NCBI RefSeq assembly: GCF_000149955.1
Contig: NC_030988.1
Span: forward strand, 3,915,351-3,979,350
Length of the DNA stretch: 64,000 nt
Reading direction: 5' to 3'
DNA from: Fusarium oxysporum f. sp. lycopersici 4287
Taxonomy: Eukaryota > Ascomycota > Sordariomycetes > Hypocreales > Nectriaceae
Shown here: positions 44,205 to 55,211 of the stretch, piece by piece
Layout of the letters: the number at the start of each line of letters is the position of its first letter
How positions within the stretch are numbered: position 1 is the first letter of the stretch
Notes under the pieces: generated by a model
Databases searched by the model: none
Told to the model about the DNA's origin: nothing
What the model saw: the letters and a program-made list of their open reading frames with translations, nothing else
Position numbers and translations under genes: made by a program

Positions 44205-45254
44205 CTACTTAGTCGCCTCGGAAGTGACAGCAGATACCTTCATGAATTCCTTAAACATACCCATTAATGAACCCATGTTATTATCCATCTTCGTAGTCAT
44301 ATCCTTCATATCCTTCAGCTGGCTTTCTAGGCTCTCGACCCTGTCCTCCAGCTTCCGGAGCATTCGAGTGATGCGCTCCTCCTTGAGCTCCTCCTTGAGC
44401 TCCTCCTTGGGTGTCCCCTCGGTGGCGAGAGTAAAGGTGGCCTCCTCAGCCTTGGCCTCCTCCTTGGGAGGAGGAGGCTTGAAGCTCTCAATGGTCTTCT
44501 TATAAGCCTCAGACTCGGTGACGGTGGTAGCGAGCTCCTTAGCCTCAGCGATCTTGAGTTTCAGCTGGGCGACCCAGTTGTCACGTTCAGCAGTGTTGGC
44601 AGCCTTGAAGCTGTGCTTATTGCCCTTGGAGGTGAAATGGAACTTGTGGGAGGCATCTATCTCGGGCTCAGTGGCGTCGGCCTGTGGGGCACGTCATTAG
44701 AATAAACTATGCACTCTGCAGAGGGTTTTCTTTTGTGGATCCGCGGGAGCTTAGCTTACCAGGCTGATGATGCCGGATGGGTTCATTTTGTCGCCGAAGA
44801 AGAGGAGACCCTGACCGGTGTGAGAGGCCCAGGCGATGTTGCTGTGGGCAGTCTCGGCCGACTTCTCGGTCTTAAGGTACTGTGTGAGCGCTTTGGGCTC
44901 GAAGGCGTCGGTGCCGAAGAAGAAGAACTCCTTGCTGGCAATCAGGCTCCTGTGGGGGAATCAAGGTCAGCAAACGGGACATGTGCATCGTGATGCGACG
45001 TCGCGGCGTGACGCACGTGCAAGGGCTTACCTGGGGAAGCTGAAGTCATGAGCCTTGTGGCCCAGATGGCCCTCCTCAATGGGCTTGATCTCCTTGTTCT
45101 CAGTCTTGGACTTCTCAGTCTCAGTAGGCTTGTCCTCCTCGGCGGGCTTGTCCTCGGTGGCGAGAGCCTCGGTGGGGGTCTCGTTGACGGGAGCGGGAGC
45201 GGTCTCGGGCTTGATCTCCTGAGGGACCTCGACGTTCTTCTGTTCCTCGGCCAT
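44205..45254 (-). CDS. PH-domain protein (Meu6/PH_6-like)
   Basis: Three exons (45031-45254, 44760-44949, 44205-44681; introns 81 and 78 bp, GT-AG) give 296 aa. A Glu/Pro/Thr-rich acidic N-terminus (MAEEQKNVEVPQEIKPETAP) leads into EGHLGHKAHDFSFPRSLIAS and a pleckstrin-homology fold: KEFFFFGTDAFEPKALTQYL, GLLFFGDKMNPSGIISL, HKFHFTSKGNKHSFKAANT and the C-terminal helix AERDNWVAQLKLKIAEAKEL. A coiled coil near the end (MLRKLEDRVESLESQLKDMK) may mediate oligomerisation. It matches the PH-like family named for fission yeast Meu6, common and probably core in ascomycetes. Likely cytoplasmic; ligand not known. Confidence 0.85.
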
Positions 45255-46440
45255 TTTGAATAGAGTTGTAGTGAGAGTAGGTTTTTTTTGTCACAAACAA
45301 ATGCGGAGGTATAATAAAGAAAAAGATCCTAATAGATCCAGGCACAGAAAAAGCGTTGGATGTTTTAGTGTGGTCTTGGGACAGAGTGGCGAGGAAGAAA
45401 GAGTAGGGAAAGGCTGCTGGAGGACGGGGACGCGGGGGGTTACGAATGACCAAAACATCACAAAAGTAGCTCAGCATGGATACATACTTTCCACCAGCTC
45501 AACCTACAACAGATCTTGGTCCCATGCTAGTTCCCGGTGATCATCGCCACATTTCACCCTTGTCTGCACCAAAACGACTCGAGTGCTGAATAGAAGGTGG
45601 GCTTCTTGTGACAATCTGCAAAGAAGTTGCCCCAACAGAGGGGCATCCAGAATACGTATCCAGCCGCTTCTAGCAGACAAGCAAGCAAGTAGGCTCATGC
45701 CGATTGATAGCAGAGAAGTCAAAATTACATCGCGACAAGCAAAAGGGATGGTTTCGACGACATAAATGGATGACTTTCTGCGGGGTATTCTACTACTTGT
45801 CGCACCACCCGATATCTATTGCTCTGACTATGTTCAGATGACAAGAGTTCCCGATTATCGATGATGGGAAGCGGCGTCATTAGGCGTCATTACAGATCTG
45901 TGGGAAGGTTCTTGCTCAAAGGCAATGTTTTTGCTTCTGGGAGGGAGAGAAGGGAGTGGATTAGTACGTAGCCTAGCCACAGTATTGGCTTCTCTAAAAT
46001 GATAATTGATCTCTTTTCAATTCCAACGATGTCGTCCCAGCCGGGGTGAATATTCAGCCTTGCAGGACAGATGGCTACGGCTCAAAGGTGCTGGCTCCAA
46101 GCGGATAGGAGCAGCTCAATGTATATCGTTTTGGGAGAAAAGTGGGGTTGTTCAAATATCCAATAGATCCGAATCGATCATTTTTGTATCCAAATCGAAT
46201 CAAATTAGAGACTCGATTTGATATGATTTGTTTGTTTGCAAGCCTGAGCTTGATTTTGAGGAAGCAAGCCTCTTCTGGGTCTCAACTGCCTTATTCGATG
46301 ACCTCCCAATAGTGCCAGTACTTATGGCTCGATATGGGATGGCAATAAGCTTCATGGCTCTGATGTGATCCATGTGATCAATCCACACCCTCAGCAGTCA
46401 TCGGTGGTGTAGGGAACAAGTCGCCGCTTGAGGCGTCATC
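45255..46440. other. intergenic, upstream of PH gene
   Basis: Promoter side of the PH gene followed by about 900 bp without recognisable coding sequence. ATTTGATT/AATCAAAT motifs recur at about 46195-46230, as near 8300. Confidence 0.4.
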
Positions 46441-46449
46441 GTGACGTAT

Positions 46450-48139
46450 CTACCTCGTACTCCTCCGCTCATTTTCCTTTACAGACTTGTATGTGTTGTG
46501 TCGTGTCGTCGACAGGGGGTTGATGGCGCCAGCAGCCCTCTGGCTCGAATGCATGACGATGAACCAAGCTTCTCGTGTAGCACCGGTGGCAATGCGGAAG
46601 GTACGGCCGCTCAGGTCGAAATAGATGCCCTGCACGTGCTTTGCACTATACGGGGCACTCCAATGGCGAAACNNNNNNNNNNNNNNNNNNNNNNNNNNNN
46701 NNNNNNNNNNNNNNNNNNNNNNNNNNNNNNNNNNNNNNNNNNNNNNNNNNNNNNNNNNNNNNNNNNNNNNNNNNNNNNNNNNNNNNNNNNNNNNNNNNNN
46801 NNNNNNNNNNNNNNNNNNNNNACCGACGATGCTAACGAAATCGAGTCGAAAGACGGGGTAATAATCGTCTTCCTCGCTTGCCGGCTTTGAGCCTGTCTTC
46901 TTGCTCCATAGTCCCAGGCAACTCGGCGCTGTAGGAGGTCAAGAGCACGTGCCCTAGACGATATGTGAAGGTCTTAATCGGCCTCTTCAGAGGATTCATC
47001 GTCTCAATGGCCATCCTCGTCGAGTGCTATGAAGCAACCATTCTTTTCGCCTTCATCTGTGTTGTAGGCGCACTCATCACTTCGAACTACCCTTTGTGGA
47101 GGCTCTGTCTGAAAGAAAACATCGCAGAAGCGGATCGGCTTGATGGCTTCCAGCCGTGGCTGTAGCTTTGACATGCAGATGACTACGAAGAGCGAATTGG
47201 CCCTCGTTGTTGTCAAAAACCTTGTCCATCCATTGGATTTGTTCCCGAGTTCGTTCACAAAGATCGGGTACGGATTCAACGACATTAAGCAACCATATCA
47301 TGTTATGTCGGGTAGGTAGCAGTAATGTCGATCAAAGGTGCTTGGTCCCTTCGTACTCCTCCAAGATGATACCGGCTGAAATGGGCAGAAGTAAGAAATA
47401 CTCTCTTCCGCGTTCCCGGTCCTCCCAATGTGGCAGGTGCCATGGGAGCAGATAGGGTCGTCCATGTTCTGCATACCATCGTGGACCGACAAGTTTCGAG
47501 AAGTGCTCGACAGACGAGCATATCAAACTCCGCTGTGCTAGTCCGGTATTACACAAGCGATCCGTCTCGTACATGCATTTCCACCATAATCTACAAAGCA
47601 CGCTTTCCAAGGAGTGGAAGTATTCCACTGTCATATCCTCGGACTTCGTGTCTGGTGCGATGTCTGGGTGTCGGGTATTATGATCACTCACCCATTGCCA
47701 TGGAATACGGGCGTTATCTTCTGGTGGAGAGAAGTATGGCGCCCAAAATTGAATCTTGAAGAATGTTGGGTTTTCCATGGTACCAAAACTTGTCGTGTTG
47801 ATAGGTGCCGACCTCGTTTTTCTGACTACTGTGGAGTGCAACCATGATATAATCTCCAATTACATGACGAAACCGGCAATCGAACGGCCTTGCATACTGC
47901 TGAACTGTCTCCCAAGACTCTTTGAACGCCCGGTAGAGTCTGAGGAAGCAAAGATGATTCCACGACGGTGGGCTGGGTCGGTGGAAAATACGACGGAACA
48001 CGAAAGACGACCACCCATCATGAGGTGGCAAGTACTTTTGTGTAGTTATCCAACAGGGTAACTCTTGGGGTAACTTATCTGGGTCGGTATCTGAGTAGAG
48101 TTTAGCATAGAGAGCCCATAGGTATCTAAAGTCGGTCAA
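46450..48139 (-). pseudogene. unknown protein, multiply broken
   Basis: Minus-strand frames that look like one gene: TDFRYLWALYAKLYSDTDPD at the start, then WNHLCFLRLYRAFKESWETV, then after a frame change WAPYFSPPEDNARIPWQW and RLWWKCMYETDRLCNTGLAQ. A TGA at 47332-47334 interrupts GTKHL/STLLLPTRH; the same frame then runs IWLLNVVESVPDLCER, shifts again near 47190 to LQPRLEAIKPIRFCDVFFQT, and crosses the 149-N gap before IYFDLSGRTFRIATGATREA. No domain recognised. Some breaks could be introns. Confidence 0.5.
46673..46821. other. assembly gap, 149 N
   Basis: Lies inside the broken unknown gene. Confidence 0.95.
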
Positions 48140-49147
48140 TTTCGTTTACCTACCTCAGGTCGGCTCTCTATTCTGTCCCAAGGATGCTCTCGGGGGTTAG
48201 CAGGGATTGTGTTGGTACTGACCACCATGCTGTGATTGGCCCGCTGTAGGGTTCTCAATTGCCACGGGTGGTATAATGACCAAGAGCTGGAGTGACACAA
48301 TATTGCTATAGGTTAGACAACTGGTATTGATGGCTCATACGAAATCTAACATTCTCGTTGTGCGCGCACCGTGTCATTCCCACCTAGACTATACCTCAGC
48401 TCAGCTCTAAATCTGATCTCGTCTCATCTTTTTGGCCGGTGAAAGCCCTTTCTTTGCTTATCTTTCCCCTCAGCTCAGTCCTCATGTCTGATGATAATTG
48501 TGGGGCCCCAAAAGCCGCACTTTAACCCTTGTGTTGGATTGACATCTTGTTTAGTAATACTTAAGTCGATTTTTAAGTACTGTCTGAGTACCAATAGGCC
48601 TTTTCTTTGGAAGTAGTGGAATGGTATTTCCAGTTAACTCCGGTTAAAAGACGGAACACTATGTGAAGGTTGGTTCATTTGACGCATAAACAAAATACTA
48701 AAGGTGATTCAGACCCTTACTTGCCCCTCATATTACATTTAAGGTTTTCAACCTCGGTAACTGCGCGGTCGTTGAAGATTGAATCGAGGTCGTCGAAACG
48801 TGAGAAAAGAATTCCTCTCATCCGAGTCGCCCAGCTGCAACTGTGCATCCAATGAACCAGGTTATCTCCAGGCTATCCCCTGGTTATCCTCATCTGACTG
48901 TTGATCTACGATTTTCGGATCTTGGACTGCAAAACAGGATTGCGATGAATTAAGATGTGTACACACAGAAGAAGTCGTCGCTTGAAATTCATGATGCTCA
49001 TCGCCAATCACAAACACGGCAACTATGAAGCACCATTGAACTTATACGTCATTTTATATCCTGAATTTCTCTCTCACTAGGCTGAAGATTTTGAGTTGAT
49101 TTCTGAGTGATGATATTCCTAAGGCCATGACCTATCTGGTGCCACTG
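48140..49147. other. intergenic, no gene seen
   Basis: About 1 kb with only short frames and no recognisable motif. Confidence 0.4.
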
Positions 49148-50187
49148 TCACGCTGCCATGTTTTGGAGCCCAGAAGAACCCTGAACAACCCCTCGTCGAT
49201 CACTGGTGCTGCTGTCACTGTCATACGGCCGCGGGGCTGTGGTGGTGAATGTAGTGTCTGTACCCCAATTCTCGGAAGAGAACGCTTGCTTTGTCAACTT
49301 ATCCACTGCTTTATATGCCTGTTTCGCAATGTACTGTTGAATCAGAGTACATTCGCATTCGCCATGCCTCAGAATTTCGAATTTGAGTTGGGAAACCTCC
49401 TGCTGAAGGTCGCTATAGCAAGAAGAAAGTAGTCGATGTCGATCTTGCAATTCTTCCATCCGAGAGGTCAACTCGTTTGCTTGATCCTTTTTGCGATCAC
49501 GACATTTGGCAGCCGCCCTCCGGTTTCGTTCCCGAACTTTCATCTGTTGTTCGCTCTTAGCATCATCCAGCTCTGTTCTTGTCTCCCGACAATTTCTTTT
49601 CTCGCATAGCAACCTCCTGTTTACAGACTGCTTCCCAGCCTTTCTTCTCTTTGGCGGCTCTGGTGTCGATTGGTATCTGGTAAAATCTGATGTAGTGAAG
49701 GGCTCTAGGCTTTCTTGATCATTATCACGATTCCTAATAGAGCTTTGTGTGTCCTCCTTGGTTGTGGTGGTCTGTGATGTGGGAAAGCTGAATCCAGCTG
49801 ACTGCTGGTTTTGGAAGATATGGGCGATAGTTGAGTAGTGCCGAAGCTCGGATCATCCATCCAGCCACCAGCCATTTCATCATGGAAGTAATGCTCTGAA
49901 GTTGGGGTTGGAAGAGACGGAGTTTGAGAACTCGACGAGTTTGTTGGGAAGGATTGATTAGAGGAACTCATCCAATGCCATGGNNNNNNNNNNNNNNNNN
50001 NNNNNNNNNNNNNNNNNNNNNNNNNNNNNNNNNNNNNNNNNNNNNNNNNNNNNNNNNNNNNNNNNNNNNNNNNNNNNNNNNNNCAGGTAGAATCAAAGAA
50101 ATATTGAGTATCAATAGGTGTATTACTTTCAATTAAATAATCAGTTGGGAAGTAGTTGTTTTCTGCTAGGGTTTCCGCAAAAGCCAT
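49148..50187 (-). CDS. bZIP transcription factor, frame break and gap
   Basis: Nuclear regulator of the ATF/CREB-like bZIP class. ATG at 50185-50187. The N-terminal part is Ser/Thr/Pro-rich (SQTPSLPTPTSEHYFHDEM). The C-terminal part has the basic region RNRRAAAKCRDRKK (N-x7-R spacing) followed by a leucine zipper (ELTSRMEELQDRHRLLSSCY, then LQQEVSQLKFEIL). Between about 49790 and 49850 the frame must change from ...FGTTQLSPISS to ...NQQSAGFSFPTSQTTTT; no plausible intron is visible, so I suspect a one-base error or mutation. 100 N at 49984-50083 removes about 33 residues. Without the break the protein would be near 345 aa. Confidence 0.7.
49984..50083. other. assembly gap, 100 N
   Basis: Inside the bZIP coding region; default gap length. 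Confidence 0.95.
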
Positions 50188-50630
50188 AATTCGTACGTGA
50201 TGGAATTTTTCCTCGACCTGTTGTCAATTTATTCCGTGAATTAATGTGTGACACTCGGTGGTTACAAATTGAGTGGTTAGACGTGATGAAGTGTGCACAG
50301 GGATTCGAATTAAACCAGTCGTGGGTCGAAAACAATAACTTATGACAAAGAAGACTTGCCTTTGGCATATAATACGTCTCCTCTCAGTTGGTCTCATCCA
50401 GAGTATGTGGGGGGCTGTTAAAAATCGCCAAAAAGCCCTCTAGCCAAAGTAACATCAGGTAATATCAGTGATGCTCGACTGAAGGCAAGGGGCCGAGTCA
50501 GCCTAGTCATTCGCTTTCACAAATGTCTCTTTGAAGCCATTTAAAGTTTGAAACACTCGAATGGTGTTATTTACTTAGGCCTTGAGGTGTCTGTTTTCGT
50601 TACGATGCATGGACCCTTCAGCTTTTGGAG
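50188..50630. other. upstream region of bZIP gene
   Basis: No gene seen; presumed bZIP promoter. Confidence 0.4.
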
Positions 50631-51461
50631 CTAAAAATGGTGGAGTACGTCACGCACTGCATCGTTATTACTGTTCGGCACCAGAGGACTGTAAGGCTCA
50701 ACTTCGCATACATGATACCTTTGGCTTTGAAAGAACGATTGGTCTGTGAGAATCATGAGTTGAGGTGTTTCAAGATCAAATGGTGGTGATCTGATGTGCT
50801 CGCAACACCTTCTGTTGGGTTGATGCGCATGCATCGATGAATCAACAGACTCACCAAGTGCCATGTGATATTGGGTCGTTACATTGGGACTAGACTTTCT
50901 ATTGCTCCTAGTACGCGAAATCATACGAGCCCCATTTTGCGCCGGAGGTCTCGGTGAGGCGCCAAGGAGATATGATTATGATCTGACGTAGCATGTTCGC
51001 GTGGACTCGACTCCAACACTGGAGCCGACTTTGAGGGTCTCTGGCCAGGTAATAAGTCAAGTTGTGCGTAAGCTTTTAGTTTATCGGCCGCACCAACACC
51101 TGCAAGCCACAGACCTGGCTGACTGGATCCATTCGGAGAGTCAGACTAGTGTTCCATTTATCCCAAGAATAGAATAGGATTGATCGTGAGTCAATATATC
51201 TTCTAAATCCACCGTGAAGTTGATATCAGAGATATTATCCCAATATTCCTGGCCATATATAACATCGCACAGAAAAGAACAAAGAGTTTGAGCCAAGCCC
51301 ATCCAATTCAGAGAGCCCGATGCCGAAAACGAACTTGTTGTAACCTTGCCCTCCTTTATGCTTTCCCTCACGATAATGCGGAGCTGAAGATTCTGAGACT
51401 GTCTTCCAATAATCCCGCGTAGAATGGCAGATAATGGACTGTTCAAAGGCCATGTTGGCAA
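50631..51461 (-). other. possible remnants of an unknown gene
   Basis: Two minus-strand frames look protein-like but match no family I know: 51141-51461 (LNWMGLAQTLCSFLCDVIYG, then NISDINFTVDLEDILTHDQS) and 50631-50924 (FDLETPQLMILTDQSFFQSQ, then RYHVCEVEPYSPLVP). They may be parts of one gene cut by the repeat that starts at 51482. Confidence 0.3.
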
Positions 51462-51481
51462 TTATAACGAAACCAAAGATA

Positions 51482-51562
51482 TGTGGGAAAATCCGGGGAT
51501 CCCCCTTCCCTTCAGGATTCAGACTAACAGTCTGAAAGTCCTAGATATAAAGTTTAAAGTCC
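51482..51562. repeat. left end of TGTTGGAA-type repeat, cut by pogo end
   Basis: TGTGGGAAAATCCGGGGATC, CTTCAGGATTCAGACTAACA and GTCTGAAAGTCCTAGA match the left end of 12823-13778. It stops at a TA (51563-51564) where a pogo end begins, so the pogo-type element inserted into it. Confidence 0.6.
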
Positions 51563-51564
51563 TA

Positions 51565-51831
51565 ACGTACATGATAAGCAAGTGGACCAGAAAAGTGAGT
51601 GGACCAAAAATTAATTTCTTAGCATTTACACCTGAAGGTCTAACTAGTATCTTTATTAAGCTTCCAAAAATCAGAATTAATTTACTAGAAGCTCATAATT
51701 GTAGGGTATATTGAATGGATAATATATTTTATATAACTTAGTTTTTAAAATTCTGAAATTCTTTTACTTAAGAATAAATAAAAAATCTTATTCGCACTGT
51801 CTTTTTCAAGACTTTTAAATTTGACCAGCTA
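51565..51831. repeat. doubled-word pogo end plus AT-rich stretch
   Basis: ACGTACATGATAAGCAAGTG with triplet GAC in both words (AAGCAAGTGGACCA, AAGTGAGTGGACCA), preceded by TA. The following 220 bp are AT-rich and resemble MITE interior; the partner end may be the one at 53535. Confidence 0.55.
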
Positions 51832-53535
51832 CCGTACATGATAAGCATGCGCCGCGCTTTTCTTCCTTGCCGCATCTCCCACAGCGCCGAACCCCCGGTC
51901 GCACCGACCTCCCCTAACCACCACTTTTCGACAATTCGGCTACTACCTGCGTATCTATATCTATCTGATCAGTTAGATTCCGACCTTCCTCTACTGTCAT
52001 CTTCCCTCTATTCTGTAGGCGGGTTCTTTTTGCTCTGCGCCGTCGGCTGAGTATCTCATTCGCCTGTCGAAAATCTTGGATCTCAGCCCTCATTAAAGCC
52101 ATCTCATGCATAACTGCCTTTGTTCCTTTTGAAAGAGACTTTAGTGCTTCTAAAATTGACTCTAGAGAGCTTCTTTGATGCCTTCTAACTCGTCTTTCAA
52201 GGTATTCAGACTGCGATTCAGCCTCAATAATTGTCTTCGGGGTCTTTGAAGTCCAAGGTTGTGCCTGGCCTGCTTCCTCCTCAGCAGGTGTTGGAGTCCG
52301 TAGCTGCACATCAAGCTTTGAGACTACACTTTCTGGATCAAAAGGGACAAGGCCAGCTCCCTAAAACCTCCTTTAATATCCTTCTCGGTCATAGTAGCCT
52401 GAAAAGCGGCATAAAAGGCCGGGAAGAACTCGGTCTTGGAAATATGTGTTATAGAGCTTCTGATTAGATGCTCAATTTCTCGACCATATGCCTTTTTCAG
52501 CGGCCCAAAGCACCCGACGCCAAGAGGTTGAAGTAGATGAGATGAATGAGGCGGCATACAAAGCGTAATGATATTATGCTCCTCACAATATATCTCAAAG
52601 TCGGTCGAGTGGTGACTTTCGTGACCATCAAGGATCAGAAGACGATAGGAACCAACTGATCGATTGGCTGTAGATCGGTCAAAGTGCTTTAGCCACTCGA
52701 GACCCGTCTCATTATCTGTCCAGCCATTTTGGGTCGTGGTGATAGCCCAATCGCCCGGGAGGTTGCTTTCTCGGTACCAATTGGCAAGGTGATATTGGCC
52801 TGCAACCACGATAAATGGATCAATTGCCCAGCCTTCCGCATTAATCGCCTGGATAACTGTAACCCATTCCCGATTTCCAGGCTGCACAGCTTTTGGCTTT
52901 CCACGCCTTTCTGCGCCTGTAGTAACTATACCGCTTCCAATCATGCCCATCATAAAGCCGGTCTCATCAAAGTTATAGATATCATCTGATCGGATACCAT
53001 ACTTTGCGATTGTATTCTGTACGAGCCTGAACCAATTGCGAATAGTAGTCGGATCTTCACATCTAGCCCTTTGATAGTCATATCTCCGCTGAAAACGCGT
53101 CTTGAGGTCTGGTTGCCGCTTGACAAAATTGATAGCCCAGCGCTTGCCAACTGGTGATGCATCGCGATCAGTAAGCAGTCCATTGGCCATTTCTTCAACA
53201 CTACGATGCCGGGGAGGAAATCCTCGCGAATCGAGGTCGAGAATATACTGAACTATGATCTGTTCCTCTAGATCAGATAGTTTCTGCGACTTTGGGATAG
53301 TATCATGTATAGAGAGTATGCCTTTGCGTCGGCGCCATAGCTTCATAGGACCAACTTCATATATCTCTGCAGCTCATCGGAGCGTTAACTTAGGGTTATT
53401 TTGGAGCGCCTGAAGAGCAAGAAGAACTCTAGCCTCTTCATTTAATTGTGGCATATTAGGTGGTTGAGAATTAATTGATCAGATATAAAGTGAGGTGTAT
53501 GAGGGATTTTTATAACACCCGCTTATCGTCTACGT
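51832..53535 (-). mobile_element. pogo element G, degenerate
   Basis: Left end CCGTACATGATAAGCATGCG (after TA at 51830-51831) is of the same type as D; right end (TAACACCCGCTTATCGTCTACGT, TA at 53536-53537) resembles the doubled-word type with one word lost. The two ends are therefore mismatched. Confidence 0.65.
51914..53454 (-). pseudogene. pogo-type DDE transposase of element G
   Basis: Starts MPQLNEEARVLLALQALQNN at 53454. A TGA replaces an Arg codon in the first HTH (TLR*AAEIYEV). The core is otherwise intact (NFDETGFMMGMI, LILDGHESHHSTDF, HLLQPLGVGCFG). In the last motif Asp is Gly, so one catalytic acid is lost. A one-base loss in a G run near 52363 shifts the frame, after which QLRTPTPAEE continues to a stop at 51914; the knuckle is cut off by a deletion that joins its coding region to the terminal repeat. 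Confidence 0.85.
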
Positions 53536-53621
53536 TATATTTCCTCTGATCTAATTTCCCCTTATCCCGAGCACTACAAGCCTAATATCTTAATATATCA
53601 TAATCGCTGATAAAACCTCGG

Positions 53622-54219
53622 CTAATGAACGCCTTTAGCATCACCGCGCCTATCTGGAATAAATATCGACTTGCATAGTGGGCAGTCGATATGGTGTTTC
53701 TGGAACCAGGAGTCAATGCAACTCGTATGGAAGACATGTTTACATTTCAACCGTCGGACATCGTCCTGGTCCCCCAGAACTTCGATGCATATTGCACTAT
53801 CCTGATGTCAGTATGGGCAGAAAACTCTCTCATTTCAACTTGGAACTTACCAGACTTCAGCTGAACTAGACTGCGTTGAAGCCCAGGTTGCCTGCTTCTT
53901 TAGCCCCTTTGCTGCTTCGTATTTTTGTGACGGGTTTGCGTCGTTTACCGTCCGTAGATCGACTGTATCCTTGGGTGAAGGTTTCGCCGCCTCGATGTCT
54001 CCCTGGGGTTGGGGATGATGATATAGTGATTTCACAATGAAGCTACCTTTATTAACATGGACACGGACCGCACATCTACGAAGGAAACGCGTACAAAATG
54101 ATGATTACCAAAGGTACACCGATGATGCCGCCCACTAACCCAGAGAAAATAGGTGTAGGCGTCGATGGGGTGGAGGCGTCACTCTGATTTGTTAAGTTGT
54201 CTCGCGGGATGTAAGCCAT
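53622..54219 (-). CDS. membrane-anchored RING-H2 protein (E3 ligase-like)
   Basis: Assembled by hand: exons 54080-54219, 53851-54042 and 53622-53796 give 168 aa. A short Ser/Thr-rich N-terminus (MAYIPRDNLTNQSDASTPST) precedes one membrane segment (FSGLVGGIIGVPLVIIILYA), then a basic/acidic linker, then a RING-H2 domain whose first Cys is split by the last intron: CAIC, CKHVFHTSCIDSW, CPLC, matching C-x2-C...C-x-H-x2-H-x2-C...C-x2-C. The layout resembles plant ATL and fungal membrane E3 ligases. The first intron is only 37 bp (54043-54079), the second 54 bp (53797-53850). Confidence 0.7.
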
Positions 54220-55205
54220 GAATCGTGGTTTTCAATGAAGATTTTGTGTCAAATTTCTCGCAATGCCAAGTGGAATACAGCGAGTTATAAAGGCTGCGTT
54301 TCGCATCAGTTGCGGTCTCTATCGATGTTTTCTGAGCATATGATTGTGGGTTCCCGCGCCAAAGATCATAATGGAACCATGTTTAAGCCACTTGTTGGCG
54401 ACTGTTTTCACTGCATATCGAGCGAGAGGGTGCGCTTGAGAGCCAAACAGGAGGGATGTGCGATTTGTGCTTGATCATACGTTAACCCTGAGGTTCGATC
54501 TAGACTAGACTCAGATGAGCCTAGCGGCATCCACTACAAGTCCGATGACGTGATGCCAGTGATCATGGTCGCCAATTAATGTCAAGACGCGACCACATGT
54601 GAATGCAACTAATAAACAGATTAGCCCAGATCCAACCCTGGAGAGATTCCGTCTTCAACGTGGTGTCATGGTGGGCTTATGTGGCTTATCTGGTCCTGTG
54701 GCTTTACAGTGGTGTACTGTGCGGCCCTCTCCTCTAGGCACTTTCAGCATCTAGGAATCAGGTCATAGCCACGTGAGCCGATAAATTGACACTCGACCAT
54801 TCCCCACTGGCCAGCCCCGAACTGTGACGGTTGGGTTTTCCAACTGGATAAACTAGACCTACGCTACTATACTACTAATGAGTGATGGATGAATGAACGA
54901 ATTTATTCCGCCCGGGGAGGATACGCCTCATAAGGCCTAGAACGTTAAATCTCGTTACATTCTTTTCCCCGACTTCTGGCTCAGACCTCACCAATCCCTA
55001 CTCCCCGCCACATTTCCCAGCCTCGCTTGTCCCTGCGATAGGCTTGCTTGAAGGCGGACTTCTCCGTGTTCAGCATCCTATCTTCAGCAGCTGAAGCATG
55101 GTCTGTCAACTTGAGGCTGTTCAATGTTAGTAGTCAACTGTGATGTTCATGTTTAATATGTTCTGTTTTCCCTTTCTCAACTCAGTCTTCCCGTCGCCAT
55201 CACAA
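54220..55205. other. intergenic, no gene seen
   Basis: Upstream of the RING gene and downstream flank of the LINE fragment. The frame at 54235-54474 has no recognisable domain. Confidence 0.4.
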
Positions 55206-55211
55206 ACTTAT

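Noticed and set aside
44224..45263. Plus-strand Leu/Ser-rich frames over the PH gene
   Set aside because: Antisense to three exons that splice into a known family; Leu-rich because the sense strand is Glu/Lys-rich.
46441..46890. 149-codon frame spanning the N gap
   Set aside because: About 50 codons are N; the opposite strand has the more protein-like sequence (IYFDLSGRTFRIATGATREA).
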